64,000 nt of DNA from contig RDYP01000011.1 of assembly GCA_004293445.1 (NCBI GenBank), positions 1-64,000 of the forward strand, in the 5' to 3' direction. A program made the translations under genes and the position numbers. Positions 9,675 through 19,463 of this stretch are shown piece after piece. The DNA is from Verrucomicrobiota bacterium (GTDB lineage: Bacteria; Verrucomicrobiota; Verrucomicrobiia; Verrucomicrobiales; Akkermansiaceae). Position 1 is the stretch's first letter; each line of letters starts with the position of its first letter. The notes beneath the pieces are model-generated. The model was given only the letters and a program-made list of their open reading frames with translations. It had not been told where the DNA came from and did no database searches.

Positions 9675-12116
9675 TCAGCGGTAGTCGAGCTGGGCGCTGG
9701 CGGTGGTGTCGCGGTCGCTGCGGAAGCGGATCCAGTAGGCGTTGAAGGCATCGAGGAAGCCGTGGTTGATGCTTTCTCCGGCTTGGAGCTTGAAGCTCTT
9801 GTAGGTGACCCAGCGGCCGTCGCCGGTGAGGTCGATCTCCGCGGTGATGGTGGCGGCGACGGAAGAGGATAGCGTGAGGGCTTTCTTGTCGTAACCGGTC
9901 ATCAGGTAGGGATCGGAGGGGGTGTTAGCGGCGACGGCGCTGTCTTTCCAAGGGCCGCCTTGGCCGCGGGGTTTGCCCATTTTCCAGGCGTCGTCGATGC
10001 TTCCGGCCCAGAGGGCGGCCTTGCCATCGGCAGAGCGGATCAGGTGGGTGTTTGCGGTGGGCGCATCCGCGGCGAGGCCGGTCATGATGAAGAGGCCGCG
10101 GTAGGAGCAGAAGTCGTGGATGCGGAAGTTGTGCGTGGTGATGGGGCGGACCTTGGCGAAGCCGCCGGCGTTTTCGGCGGGCAGTTCGTAGAAAGAGCCG
10201 TGGGCGTGGAAGAAGTCGCGCTCGGTCGCGACTTCGCGGGCGACGCGGCCGTCGCCGAGCGGACTGGCTTGATCGAGGGCGGGGTCGCCTTTCGGCAGGC
10301 GCCAGCGGTGGCCTTGGTCGTCGATGAAGAGCACGGAGGAGGCATCGACCCGCAGGATCCCAGCGGGGATGGCGGCGGACTTGAGGGTGTGCTCGAGGAG
10401 GTCCTTTTCGGCGGCAGGCTTGAGGCTGAGGTCGGCGTGGAGTTCGTAGGCTCCGACGGCTTTGCCCGTGGCATCGAGGGCGGCGACGGCGAGGGTCCGT
10501 TTGTTGTCGTCGCGGGGGCGGAGGATGCCGCCGCTGGCAGGCTTCGAGGTCGCTTGGGTGAGGCCGGTGAAGATGGCATCGGGGCTGTTGCTTCGGGTAT
10601 CGAGATCGGCGTATTGGAAGATCGCGCTGACGTTTTGTCCGTCTTTATCGGTGCGGATGCGGATCCACTCGGCCTGGGTGGTAGCGGGGAATTCCACCCA
10701 GAGGTGGCCTTTGGCGGGGACTTCGAACTGGTAGAGAGGGCTCCAGGTGCCGGTGCCTTTGGCGTCGATTTCGAAGTGGAAGGTCAGGGCTTGCTCACCG
10801 CCGTGGGCGAGGTGGACGCCGCGCTTGTCGTAGCCGGCGAAGAGGAAGGGATCGGAGGGGCTGTCGGCCTTGACCGATTCGCCGACCCAGACGGCACCGC
10901 GTCCGATGGGCGGGCCGAAGCTCGCGAGCTTGGCGGGATCGACGAACCAGAGGTTCGAGTGGGATTGGGGTGGGGCGATGTTGCCCTTGGCTTTGCGCTT
11001 GTTGAGGAACTCGCTTTTCGCGGTGTCGTCGCAGCCGAAGACGATGCGGTCGTTCCAGCGGGCGAAGTCGCCGATGACCTTGAGGTAGGTCGAGCGAGGA
11101 GAGATGCCGGCGCTGTTTTTGGCGGAGAAGGTTTTCGGGAAATTCCAGAAGGTGCCGTGCATGGTGGCGAGGAAGTTGTCGCCTTCGCCGATTTCGCGGA
11201 TGCGGGGCCACTCGGTGTTCCAGCCGTGGGCTCCGTCGTAGGTGTGGGTGGCTTTTGGCAGGCGGTAGGAGTGCCATTTGCCGCCATCGAGCAGCATCAA
11301 GATGAGCGAGCGGTGGTCCCAGCCCATGGACCAGAGGGGGTCGCTGTCCGGGTTCTGGCTGCCGTGGATGCCACCGGGACCGGTGACTTCGGTGAACTGG
11401 TTGCGGCGGACCACTTCGAAGCGTTCGGCCTTGCCGTCCCAGGAGCCGAGGACGCCGGATGGGGTGGCGGGGTTGACCTTGGCCGCTTGGCCGGCTTCGC
11501 CGTTGTTGGCATAGATGAGCCGGCCTTGGCCGGAGTAGAGCCCTTTCCCGTGGTAGCCGGGCAGGCCTGCGAAGCGTCGGCCATCGGCCTTGTCCTTGTG
11601 GCCCGAGTGTCCGATTTGAGCCTGGTTGTCGGCGAAGAGTTCGGTGGGTTGGAGGGTCTTGACGTCGACCTCGTAGATGCCCTCCTCCATGGTGGCGTAG
11701 TAGATTTTTCCGGCGGGGTCGCTGAGGTGGCGGGCATTGCCGGTGGGTCGGCCGGGCATGGTTTTGAGCGGAATGGTGCGGACCTTGCCCTGGGCGTCGA
11801 TGGCGTGAGGCCCGATGAAAAGCTGCTGGGATTCGTCATGGATCATCCGGTTGGCCGGGGTGCCGCCGATGGATTCGGGGCGGATGATGAGTTCGAGGTC
11901 GGGGGTGATTTCGTAGAGCTTATCGGACGAGCCGAGTGGCTGGTGGGGGGCGTAGGTGACGACCCAGAGGCGGTTTGCCCAAGGGACGACGGCTCCGGTG
12001 CCGCACTCGCCCTCGTTGTTGTAGTAGGCGAGGTGGGGGTAGATGCCGGAGAGTTGGATCGGCTCGGCCAGTACGGGGGTGGCGGCGAGGAGAGCAAAGG
12101 TCAAGTGACGGAGCAT
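9675..12116 (-). CDS. Large secreted protein with internal duplication, unknown function
   Basis: An 813-residue exported protein. Residues 1-17 form a signal peptide with a probable cleavage after VLA. The N-terminal 300 residues have repeated beta-propeller-like patterns (for example LWVVTYAPHQPLGSSDKLYEI, KIYYATMEEGIYEVDV). Residues about 313-505 and 633-813 are duplicates of each other: both carry an SDPFLFAGYDK / SDPYLMTGYDK block followed by a matching beta-rich tail ending in an AEWIRIRTDKD / AYWIRFRSDRD motif. No catalytic residues were recognised. Proteins of this look occur in Verrucomicrobia and Planctomycetes. It is divergent from the ECF sigma/FecR-LamG pair and has its own terminator. 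Confidence 0.8.
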   Translation of the reverse strand: MLRHLTFALLAATPVLAEPIQLSGIYPHLAYYNNEGECGTGAVVPWANRLWVVTYAPHQPLGSSDKLYEITPDLELIIRPESIGGTPANRMIHDESQQLFIGPHAIDAQGKVRTIPLKTMPGRPTGNARHLSDPAGKIYYATMEEGIYEVDVKTLQPTELFADNQAQIGHSGHKDKADGRRFAGLPGYHGKGLYSGQGRLIYANNGEAGQAAKVNPATPSGVLGSWDGKAERFEVVRRNQFTEVTGPGGIHGSQNPDSDPLWSMGWDHRSLILMLLDGGKWHSYRLPKATHTYDGAHGWNTEWPRIREIGEGDNFLATMHGTFWNFPKTFSAKNSAGISPRSTYLKVIGDFARWNDRIVFGCDDTAKSEFLNKRKAKGNIAPPQSHSNLWFVDPAKLASFGPPIGRGAVWVGESVKADSPSDPFLFAGYDKRGVHLAHGGEQALTFHFEIDAKGTGTWSPLYQFEVPAKGHLWVEFPATTQAEWIRIRTDKDGQNVSAIFQYADLDTRSNSPDAIFTGLTQATSKPASGGILRPRDDNKRTLAVAALDATGKAVGAYELHADLSLKPAAEKDLLEHTLKSAAIPAGILRVDASSVLFIDDQGHRWRLPKGDPALDQASPLGDGRVAREVATERDFFHAHGSFYELPAENAGGFAKVRPITTHNFRIHDFCSYRGLFIMTGLAADAPTANTHLIRSADGKAALWAGSIDDAWKMGKPRGQGGPWKDSAVAANTPSDPYLMTGYDKKALTLSSSVAATITAEIDLTGDGRWVTYKSFKLQAGESINHGFLDAFNAYWIRFRSDRDTTASAQLDYR

Positions 12117-12187
12117 ACGTTCAGGGTGTCGATGGGTTAGGAACTAACACGGGAATTTCCGAAAAAAGCGGGTCGATGCTGGATGCG

Positions 12188-12823
12188 ATGGATTTTTGTG
12201 GCAGGTGGCGTGGCGGGGGACACTTTGTCGGCGTGGATTTCGACCGGGAAGCGCCTGATGATTCGTCCGACGAGCTGTTGCGACGGGTGTTGGTTCGCGA
12301 GCCGGCATGGATGGAGGCTTTTGGCGAGCTGGTGCGGCGGAACGAGGGTTGGGTGCGTGGTTTTTTGCGGTCGAGGATCCGGGACTGGGCGGCTGCGGAT
12401 GATGTGGCGCAGGATGTCTTTGTCACGGCGTTCCGGCGAGTGAGGAGTTTTCGTGGGGAATCGGGGTTCGAGGGGTGGCTGCGAGGGATCGCGGTGAATC
12501 ATTTGCGCAATTTCGCCCGCAAGCGCCGGGACCTGTGCGTGGGAGGATCGGGCGAACTGCAGGAATTGATCGATCGAGAGGCCGGGGCCTTTGCTGGCTT
12601 TGGGGATGAGAGTGGGGCGCTCGATGCCCTGCGGCGCTGTTTGGAGAGAATCGATGGCCCCTCGCGGCAGTTGCTCGACGAGCGTTATGGCGAGGGGCGG
12701 AGCGTGCGGGAATTGGCGGAGCGAAGCGGGCGGGGGTATTCGGCGCTGACCATGCAGCTTCATCGGCTGCGGGAGCTCTTGGCGGATTGTGTTCAGAGGA
12801 AATTGGAGGTGGGTGAGTCATGA
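12188..12823 (+). CDS. ECF-type RNA polymerase sigma factor
   Basis: A sigma-70 family extracytoplasmic-function factor of about 211 residues. Region 2 contains AADDVAQDVFVTAFRRVRSFRGESGFEGWLRGIAVN, and region 4 near the C-terminus has SRQLLDERYGEGRSVRELAERSGRGYSALTMQLHRLRE, a helix-turn-helix for the -35 element. An ATG at 12176 is an alternative start; the open frame further upstream is not sigma-like. The stop overlaps the ATG of the FecR-LamG gene (ATGA), so the two are translationally coupled and the FecR protein is the likely regulator of this factor. Confidence 0.92.
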   Translation: MDFCGRWRGGGHFVGVDFDREAPDDSSDELLRRVLVREPAWMEAFGELVRRNEGWVRGFLRSRIRDWAAADDVAQDVFVTAFRRVRSFRGESGFEGWLRGIAVNHLRNFARKRRDLCVGGSGELQELIDREAGAFAGFGDESGALDALRRCLERIDGPSRQLLDERYGEGRSVRELAERSGRGYSALTMQLHRLRELLADCVQRKLEVGES

Positions 12824-14394
12824 ATCCGGGAGATGAGCTGGTAGCGCGTTTGTTGGCGGGGGGCTTGGCGAAGGGCGAGCGTGCGGAGTTGCTGCGTCTT
12901 CTGGAGGTGGATCCGGAACTTGGATCGAGGCTGGGTGGGCAGGCGTTGGTGGAGGGTTTGTTAGGGGTGCTGATGGAGGACGAATTGTCGGCAGCGCGGC
13001 GTTGTGGTCGATGGATGGAGGTTTTGCGGGAAGCGGATCGCGAGGATTTTGTAGCGGGGGTGGCGGGCCGGATTCGGCGTCGCGGGCGCTGGATTCAGGC
13101 CTTGGCTGCGGCGGTGGTGCTGCTGTTCGGAGTCGGAGTGTGGGCGATTTTTTCGGAGGAATCGGCGGTGGTCGCGCGCTTGGTGCGTCTGGAGAACTTG
13201 CGGTGGGCCAAGGGCACGAGTGGGGCCGAGGGGGAGGGGGTTCGGGCAGGAACGCGTTTGCGCTTCGATTCGGGCCTGGTGGAACTGGATGTGGAAGGGA
13301 AGGGGCGGATGATTGTGGAGGGTCCGGCGGATCTCGAATTGGCTGGGCCGCTGCGGACGGTGTTGCGCCGTGGTCGGATGATCATGCGGGTGACTCCGGC
13401 GGGTCATGGGTATCGGGTGGAGACACCGAAGGGGGTCGTGGTGGATTTGGGCACGGAGTTTGGCGTTGCGGTCGGGGAGGCTGAGGAGGTCGAGACACAC
13501 GTGATCGAGGGTGAGGTGGAGGCGATTCCGGAGGGCGGTCGAAAGGTGCTGTTGCGGAAGAACGACGCTTTGCGTTTCAGTGGTGGGGATGGAGAGCGTT
13601 TCGTGGCGGATGGTGGATCGTTCTACACTGCGCTGCCCCCCGCGCGGGTCGGTGCGCCGCGGATGCTTCATTGGCCGCTCGAGGGGGCTTCGGGCGGGCG
13701 GGATCAGGCGCGGGTGAGTGGTTTTGGCGCTGGGGATTTCGACATGGTTTTGGGAAGCGTGGAGGCTGGGTTTCCGCCGTCGCGAGTCGCTGGGGTTTTC
13801 GGTGGAGGCCTGTCGTTTGATGGGCGCGGTGGTTTTGCTGAGAGCGGGTTCCCGGGGATCGGCGGGCAGGAGCCGCGAACGGTGAGTTTCTGGGTGAAGG
13901 TGCCGCGGGATTTCAGTGTGGATGAGGGGTTCGGAATCGTCTCTTGGGGAGAATTCGGGCAGCGGAACTTTGGGGAAGTGTGGCAGATTTCGATCAATCC
14001 GGTGGAGCAGGAGGGGCCGATCGGGCGCCTCCGGGTCGGGGCGCACGGTGGGCAGGTGGTGGGGGTGAGCGACCTGCGCGACGGGCGCTGGCATCACGTG
14101 GCGGTGGTGCTTTACCAGGCGTCGCAGCCGGATATCGGCAAGCACGTGCTGCTCTACCTCGACGGGGAATTGGAGCCGATTTCGCGTCGCGCTCTGCAGC
14201 AAGTTAACACCCGGGTCGAAGGTGCGGCCCACGGGGTTTTGCTCGGGCGCGATATTGCCCGTTCGCCGGGCGCGACCTCATCGGGGAACGGCGGTTTTTT
14301 CCGGGGAGCGCTGGACGAGGTGTTCCTCTTCGCCGGGGCTTTGTCGCGCGACGAGATCCGTGCTTTGAGAGATCGGAACGAGCCACCGCGTTGA
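12820..14394 (+). CDS. FecR-domain membrane protein with C-terminal LamG domain
   Basis: A 524-residue single-pass membrane protein. A cytoplasmic N-terminus (1-90) with an anti-sigma-like helical region is followed by a TM helix at 91-111, a FecR domain at about 140-250 (RFDSGLVELDVEGKGRMIVEGP, VVDLGTEFGVAV) and a LamG/concanavalin A-like domain at about 310-524 (GGLSFDGRGGFAES, RTVSFWVKVPRDF, WHHVAVVLYQ, GALDEVFLFAGALS). This architecture is characteristic of Planctomycetes and Verrucomicrobia and is normally paired with an ECF sigma factor, as here. The LamG part probably senses or binds carbohydrate in the periplasm. No TonB receptor follows. Confidence 0.88.
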   Translation: MNPGDELVARLLAGGLAKGERAELLRLLEVDPELGSRLGGQALVEGLLGVLMEDELSAARRCGRWMEVLREADREDFVAGVAGRIRRRGRWIQALAAAVVLLFGVGVWAIFSEESAVVARLVRLENLRWAKGTSGAEGEGVRAGTRLRFDSGLVELDVEGKGRMIVEGPADLELAGPLRTVLRRGRMIMRVTPAGHGYRVETPKGVVVDLGTEFGVAVGEAEEVETHVIEGEVEAIPEGGRKVLLRKNDALRFSGGDGERFVADGGSFYTALPPARVGAPRMLHWPLEGASGGRDQARVSGFGAGDFDMVLGSVEAGFPPSRVAGVFGGGLSFDGRGGFAESGFPGIGGQEPRTVSFWVKVPRDFSVDEGFGIVSWGEFGQRNFGEVWQISINPVEQEGPIGRLRVGAHGGQVVGVSDLRDGRWHHVAVVLYQASQPDIGKHVLLYLDGELEPISRRALQQVNTRVEGAAHGVLLGRDIARSPGATSSGNGGFFRGALDEVFLFAGALSRDEIRALRDRNEPPR

Positions 14395-14403
14395 GCCTCG
14401 GCT

Positions 14404-15537
14404 TCAGCGGCGATTGCTCACGCGGTATTCCTTAGGCGTGACGCCGAGGCGTTGGCGGAAGAGGTTGACCAGGGCGCTGGCGGTGCGGAAACCCGAGCGT
14501 TCGGCGACTTCCTGGAGGGAAAGGTCCGAGGAGGCGAGGAGGCGCATCGCGAGGTCGAAATGGGCGCGCCAGATCTCCTCGTGGAGGGTGCGGCCGATCA
14601 GCATGTTGAAGCGGCCTTCGAGCGATCGTCGGGAGATCGAGGTTGCGGCGACCACATCGCGCGCCTTGATGGAGGTGTCGGCGTGTTCGCGGATGAAGCG
14701 GAGTGCGGCGACCACGTTGGGATCGCTGAAGGCAAAGACATCGGTCGAGCGACGTTCGACCACGTGGGCGGGCGGGATGCGGACGGGTTCGCGGGGTGGG
14801 GCTTCGCCTTCGATCAGGCGGTCGAGCAGGGCGGCGGCTTCGTAGCCGCGTCGCTCCATATCAACCTCCACGCTGGAGAGGGTAGGTGTGCAAAGTCCGC
14901 AGAGTTGGTTGTGATTGCCGGCGCCGATGATCGCGACTTCTTCGGGCACCTTGAAGTCGGCGTTCCAGCAGGCTTCCAGCACCAGGGCACCGATGCGATC
15001 GAGGGAGGCGAAGACGCCGAGGGGGCGGGGCAGGGCGGCGAGTCGTGCGATCAAATCGGCCTCGGAGTGGTTGGCGGGCAATTGGATGGTCGTGACCTTG
15101 GAACCGCTTCGTTCGATGCGTTTGCGGAAGCCGTTGCCGCGATCTTGGGAATAGCGGCTGCCGTCGCGGCGGCGGATGAAGGTGAAGTGCGTGAAGCCGC
15201 GATCGAGCAGATGTTCCGCGGCCATCCGGCCGATTTCCTCGTCTTCGCTGAGGACGCTGACGATTTCCGATTCGTTGAGCAGGCCTGCGACATTGACCAC
15301 GGGGATGCTGCGTGAGGCGGCGGCGTCGTGGAAACGTTGGTCGACGACGGTGCAGATGAGGCCGTCGCCTTGCCATCCGCCGACCAATTCGGCGAGTTCG
15401 CTGCGTTCGCGATCGAAATAAGCCACCCGCCAGTTCGGCTTTTGCTGCGCGTAACGGCTGATTCCATCGAGGATCTTGCTGCCGTAGCCACTGAGGGGAT
15501 CGACCATCAGGCCGACTTGGCGGAACTGGTTCTTCAC
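14404..15537 (-). CDS. XylR-type AraC-family transcriptional regulator
   Basis: A 377-residue regulator. Residues 1-265 form a LacI/periplasmic-binding-like sensor domain (VGLMVDPLSGYGSKILDGISRYA, EEVAIIGAGNHNQLCGLC, PTLSSVEVDMERRGYEAA). Residues about 280-377 form an AraC double helix-turn-helix (AATSISRRSLEGRFN, LQEVAERSGFRTASALVNLFRQRLGVTPKEYR). This fusion is the XylR arrangement, in which a sugar bound by the N-terminus activates transcription. It starts at GTG 15537 and is divergent from the MFS/FAD-oxidoreductase operon across 237 bp, so it is the likely regulator of that operon. The ligand is unknown. Confidence 0.93.
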   Translation of the reverse strand: MKNQFRQVGLMVDPLSGYGSKILDGISRYAQQKPNWRVAYFDRERSELAELVGGWQGDGLICTVVDQRFHDAAASRSIPVVNVAGLLNESEIVSVLSEDEEIGRMAAEHLLDRGFTHFTFIRRRDGSRYSQDRGNGFRKRIERSGSKVTTIQLPANHSEADLIARLAALPRPLGVFASLDRIGALVLEACWNADFKVPEEVAIIGAGNHNQLCGLCTPTLSSVEVDMERRGYEAAALLDRLIEGEAPPREPVRIPPAHVVERRSTDVFAFSDPNVVAALRFIREHADTSIKARDVVAATSISRRSLEGRFNMLIGRTLHEEIWRAHFDLAMRLLASSDLSLQEVAERSGFRTASALVNLFRQRLGVTPKEYRVSNRR

Positions 15538-15774
15538 GGGCAGTGAGGATCGCCATCTTCGCGGTCTTGTAAATGCGCAAGCGTTAAGTCCGCTGCGGAA
15601 TGGTGAAATGATGAAAGGCGGATTTGGTGCATCGCTGAAAAGGGATTACGGCAGCGCGCAAGAAAGCATTGCCGGATTCTCTCTCGCTGGCATGGTCGGC
15701 GGCGCAGCGCCTCTTCTGAATCCGCTTTTCCCAACCCATCCGACTGAGGTCTGCGTTCTAGCTTTTCCAAACCC

Positions 15775-17151
15775 ATGAAAATTCGAGGACTTCGCTGGTG
15801 GATCGTCGTGTTGGTGTTTCTCGCCGCCGTGCTGAATTACGTGGATCGGCAGACTTTGTCGGCCTTGGCGCCTACGATTCAGGCGGACTTGAAGATGGAC
15901 GATCGCGACTACGCGAACATCGTGAACATTTTCCTGGTGGCCTACACGATTGCCTACCTGATTTCCGGCAAGCTGGTGGACCGCTTGGGGACTCGGAAGG
16001 GGACTGCGGTCTTCGTGATTTGGTGGTCGCTGGCGAATATGGTCACCGCGTGGGCCCAGGGAATGCGTTCGATGGGGACCTGCCGTTTTCTGTTGGGTCT
16101 GGGCGAGGCGGGGATTTGGCCAGCGGCATCGAAGGCGGTGTCGGAGTGGTTCCCGGCGCGTGAGCGTGCCTTGGCGATCGGATTTTACACCATGGGGGCG
16201 ACGATTGGCGCGACGGTGGCGCCCTACATCGTGATTCGGCTGGCGGGTTTCGACTACGCTTCCCAGCTCCCTTTCATCGAGTCGGTGTTCCAGCATGGCA
16301 CAGGCTGGCGGATGGCCTTTTTGTTGACGGGAGCGGCGGGTTTTCTGTGGTTGGTGCCTTGGTTGATGTTCTACCGGAAGCCCCGTGAGAGCAAATTGTT
16401 GGGCGAGGCGGAGTTGGCGTTGATCGAGGACGGTGCGGGTCCGCCTGCTGAAAACGAGCCCGGCTGGAGCTGGCGTCAGGTGCTGACTTTCAAGCCGGTC
16501 TGGTTGCTGTTGATCGGGCGTTTGGTGACGGATCCGGTCTGGTATTTCTATCAGTTCTGGTTTGCGAAGTATCTCAATGCCGAGCGGGGGGTGGCGCAGG
16601 GTGATTTGACGATCACGTGGGTCATTTACGCGGCCGCCGGTGTGGGTTCCCTATTCGGTGGCTGGATTTCCGGGCATTTGGTGAAGAAGGGGAAGAGTCC
16701 GGTGAAGGCGCGGCTTTGGGTGATGCTGGGCAGCGCGTGCATGATGCCCTTGGCGCCTTTGATCGCGACCGCTGCGGATTTGCCGATGGCCCTGACTTTG
16801 ACCGTGTTCACCGTTTTTGCGGCTTTGGCCTGGTTGATCAATATCAGTGCGATCGTCGTCGATGTGGTGCCGAAGCACTCGGTGGGGACGGTCTTCAGCG
16901 TGGTTGCGGCTGGCAGCACGCTGGGGGGGATTGCGATGAACATGATTGTCGCGGCGATGGTGTCCGGGCCATCGCTTAAGCCGGCTGGTTTCCTCGACCA
17001 GGGTTTCAAGGCGCTCTTTGGTCCTCTGATTTCCGCAGTTGAGGGGAAGGGCTACGAGCCCTGGTTCCTCGCGATGGCTTTTCTTCATCCTCTCGCTCTT
17101 GCCTTGCTTTGGCTGGGCGGTATTCATCGTCCGCGCCAAGCGGCAGTCTGA
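15775..17151 (+). CDS. MFS transporter, anion:cation symporter (ExuT-like) family
   Basis: A 458-residue major facilitator with about 12 hydrophobic helices. The N-terminal motif NYVDRQTLSALAP, the loop motif GKLVDRLGTRKG (MFS signature) and FLLGLGEAGIWPAASKAVSEWFP are typical of hexuronate, galactonate and related sugar-acid transporters of the ACS family. It imports an organic anion, probably a sugar acid, with a cation. It is first in a two-gene operon with the FAD oxidoreductase, 9 bp apart, and divergent from the XylR-type regulator. Confidence 0.92.
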   Translation: MKIRGLRWWIVVLVFLAAVLNYVDRQTLSALAPTIQADLKMDDRDYANIVNIFLVAYTIAYLISGKLVDRLGTRKGTAVFVIWWSLANMVTAWAQGMRSMGTCRFLLGLGEAGIWPAASKAVSEWFPARERALAIGFYTMGATIGATVAPYIVIRLAGFDYASQLPFIESVFQHGTGWRMAFLLTGAAGFLWLVPWLMFYRKPRESKLLGEAELALIEDGAGPPAENEPGWSWRQVLTFKPVWLLLIGRLVTDPVWYFYQFWFAKYLNAERGVAQGDLTITWVIYAAAGVGSLFGGWISGHLVKKGKSPVKARLWVMLGSACMMPLAPLIATAADLPMALTLTVFTVFAALAWLINISAIVVDVVPKHSVGTVFSVVAAGSTLGGIAMNMIVAAMVSGPSLKPAGFLDQGFKALFGPLISAVEGKGYEPWFLAMAFLHPLALALLWLGGIHRPRQAAV

Positions 17152-17160
17152 TTTCATCCC

Positions 17161-19440
17161 ATGTTGATCGAACCTCCATCCGACAAACGCGCGCTGCGCG
17201 CCGTGGAACTTGATGCCGGCCTCATCGTCGTCGGCGGCGGGCTTTCCGGTGTCTGTGCCGCCATCGCTGCTGCCCGCCACGGCTTGAAAGTGGTGCTGCT
17301 TCAAGATCGCCCGGTTTTGGGCGGGAATGCATCCAGTGAAGTCCGCCTCTGGGTTCTCGGGGCGACCTCGCATCTCGGAAATAACAACCGCTGGTCGCGT
17401 GAGGGCGGGATTATCAACGAAATCCTCGAAGAGAACCTTTATCGCAACCGGCAGGGCAACGCGATGATCTTTGACAGCATCCTGCTGGAGAAGTGCGTGG
17501 AGGAGAAGAACCTCACCCTGTTGCTGAACACCGCGGCTTATGAGGTTGAGAAGAGCGATCCTGATACCATTTCCGCGGTGCATGCGTTCTGCCCGCAGAA
17601 TTCGACCCGATACATCCTGCGCGCGCCGCGTTTCTGCGATGCTTCGGGCGACGGGTTGGTAGCCTTCATGGCGGGCGCTGCTTTCCGGATGGGGGCGGAG
17701 TCGAAGGAGGAATTTGGCGAGGGCTTCGCGCCCGATGCCCAGTATGGCCAGTTGTTGGGGCACTCGATGTACTTTTCAACGAAAGATGTGGGCGTGCCGG
17801 TCAAGTTCACCGCGCCGAGCTGGGCTCTCAAGGATATCACCAAGATCCCCCGCTATCGGCAGTTCAACACGAACATGCAGGGCTGCAATTTCTGGTGGAT
17901 CGAGTACGGCGGTCGCCTCGATACCGTCCATCAGACGGAGGAGATCAAGTGGGAGCTGTGGAAGGTGGTTTACGGCGTCTGGGATTACATCAAAAATTCC
18001 GGCAATTTCCCCGAAGCGGAAACGATGACCCTCGAATGGGTGGGGCATGTTCCCGGGAAGCGGGAGAGCCGGCGTTTCGAGGGTGACTACATCATCCGCC
18101 AGCAGGATTTGGTCGAGCAGCGCGTCTTCGATGATGTGGTGACTCATGGTGGCTGGGCGGTGGATCTTCATCCTGCAGACGGGATTTACTCCGAACTGAG
18201 TGGTTGCACCCAGTGGCACTCGAAGGGGGTCTATGGGATTCCATGGCGCTGCTTCTACAGTCGGAACATCAAGAATCTGCTGTTGGCGGGACGGATCATC
18301 AGCGCCAGTCACGTGGCCTTCGGTTCGACCCGAGTCATGGCGACCTGCGGCGCCGGTGGTCAGGCAGTGGGGCTGGCTGCCGCGCTGTGCGAGGAATTCG
18401 GTTGCTTGCCTGCCGACCTTGCGAGTGGCGATAAGCTGCGCGAGTTCCAGCTACGCTTGGAGCAAGATGGCCAGTATCTCCCCGGAAAGTCTCCTGCCGA
18501 TACTTCCGATCTTTCGGCGGAGGCAAGGGCCAGTGCCAGTTCCTGCCTGCGCCTGTCCGACTTGCCCGCGGGGGATGCCTGGGTGCGGCTGGACAGTGCC
18601 TGGGCCATGTTGGTGCCCTTGCAGGCGGGTGCTTGCCCGTCCTTCGGGGTGGAGATCTCTGCCGAGCGGGCGGGTAGCCTGCGGGTGGAATTGCGGCGTT
18701 CGGCGAACGCGAACAATTTCACGCCTGAAGTCGTCGTCGAGGCGATCGAATTGCCTTTCGGTGAGGGTCAATCAAAGCTGATCGCCCGCTTCGCGGCGGA
18801 GATCGATCGCGAAGGCTACCATTTCGTGAAATTCTGCGAGGAGCCTGCGGTGCAAGTCAGGCTCAGCGAGCGTCGGATCACCGGCGTGGTGGCTGTGACC
18901 AATGCCTTCAACAAGGCGGTCGCGACATCGAGCGTCCAGAGTCCGCCCGACGGGATCGGCATCGATTCCTTCGAGTTCTGGCTGCCCAAGCGGCGTCCCG
19001 AGGGTCGCAATCTGGCGATGTCCTTCGAGCCTGCGCTCGAGTTTTTCGATCCGGCGAACGTGCAGGGAGGATCGGCGCGTCCGATCGAGTCGCCGAATGC
19101 TTGGGTTGCCGATCCTGCTGACCCGGCTCCGGAGCTTCATCTCGACTGGGCTTCTCCGATGGCACTTGGTCGGGTGTTGCTGGAGTTCGACCCGGACTGG
19201 GATCATCCGATGGAGTCGGTCTTGATGACCCACCCGGAGGAAGTGGTCCCTTTCATGGTGAAGGACTTCGATCTCCTCGATGCTTCCGGGGTGTTGCTTC
19301 ACTCCGTCCGCAACCACCATGGTGCGCGTTACGAGTGGCGGCCCGAGTCGGCCTTGGAGACGCGCCGACTTACCCTTCGGGTTTTGTCGACGCATGGAGC
19401 TCCGGCTTCGGTATTCCGGTTCCGTTGCTATCCCGCTTGA
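17161..19440 (+). CDS. FAD-dependent oxidoreductase (FAD_oxidored family)
   Basis: A 759-residue flavoprotein. The N-terminal dinucleotide-binding fold is GLIVVGGGLSGVCAAIAAARHG (about residues 20-41), followed by the family motif LGGNASSEVR. Further conserved parts are CDASGDGLVAFMAGA and, before the end of the catalytic region, HVAFGSTRVMATCGAGGQAVG, the C-terminal FAD contact of this family. The last 250 residues are beta-rich and resemble an accessory sandwich domain. The substrate is unknown; neighbours suggest a sugar or sugar acid taken up by the MFS protein. No signal peptide is evident. A terminator follows at 19464. Confidence 0.88.
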   Translation: MLIEPPSDKRALRAVELDAGLIVVGGGLSGVCAAIAAARHGLKVVLLQDRPVLGGNASSEVRLWVLGATSHLGNNNRWSREGGIINEILEENLYRNRQGNAMIFDSILLEKCVEEKNLTLLLNTAAYEVEKSDPDTISAVHAFCPQNSTRYILRAPRFCDASGDGLVAFMAGAAFRMGAESKEEFGEGFAPDAQYGQLLGHSMYFSTKDVGVPVKFTAPSWALKDITKIPRYRQFNTNMQGCNFWWIEYGGRLDTVHQTEEIKWELWKVVYGVWDYIKNSGNFPEAETMTLEWVGHVPGKRESRRFEGDYIIRQQDLVEQRVFDDVVTHGGWAVDLHPADGIYSELSGCTQWHSKGVYGIPWRCFYSRNIKNLLLAGRIISASHVAFGSTRVMATCGAGGQAVGLAAALCEEFGCLPADLASGDKLREFQLRLEQDGQYLPGKSPADTSDLSAEARASASSCLRLSDLPAGDAWVRLDSAWAMLVPLQAGACPSFGVEISAERAGSLRVELRRSANANNFTPEVVVEAIELPFGEGQSKLIARFAAEIDREGYHFVKFCEEPAVQVRLSERRITGVVAVTNAFNKAVATSSVQSPPDGIGIDSFEFWLPKRRPEGRNLAMSFEPALEFFDPANVQGGSARPIESPNAWVADPADPAPELHLDWASPMALGRVLLEFDPDWDHPMESVLMTHPEEVVPFMVKDFDLLDASGVLLHSVRNHHGARYEWRPESALETRRLTLRVLSTHGAPASVFRFRCYPA

Positions 19441-19463
19441 GTGCGGGTCGTGTCGGTTTTCAG

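Noticed and set aside
9960-12140. A 726-codon plus-strand ORF opposite the 813-aa secreted protein
   Set aside because: Gly/Val/Ala/Glu-rich shadow frame without motifs; the minus strand has a signal peptide, internal repeats and a matching terminator.
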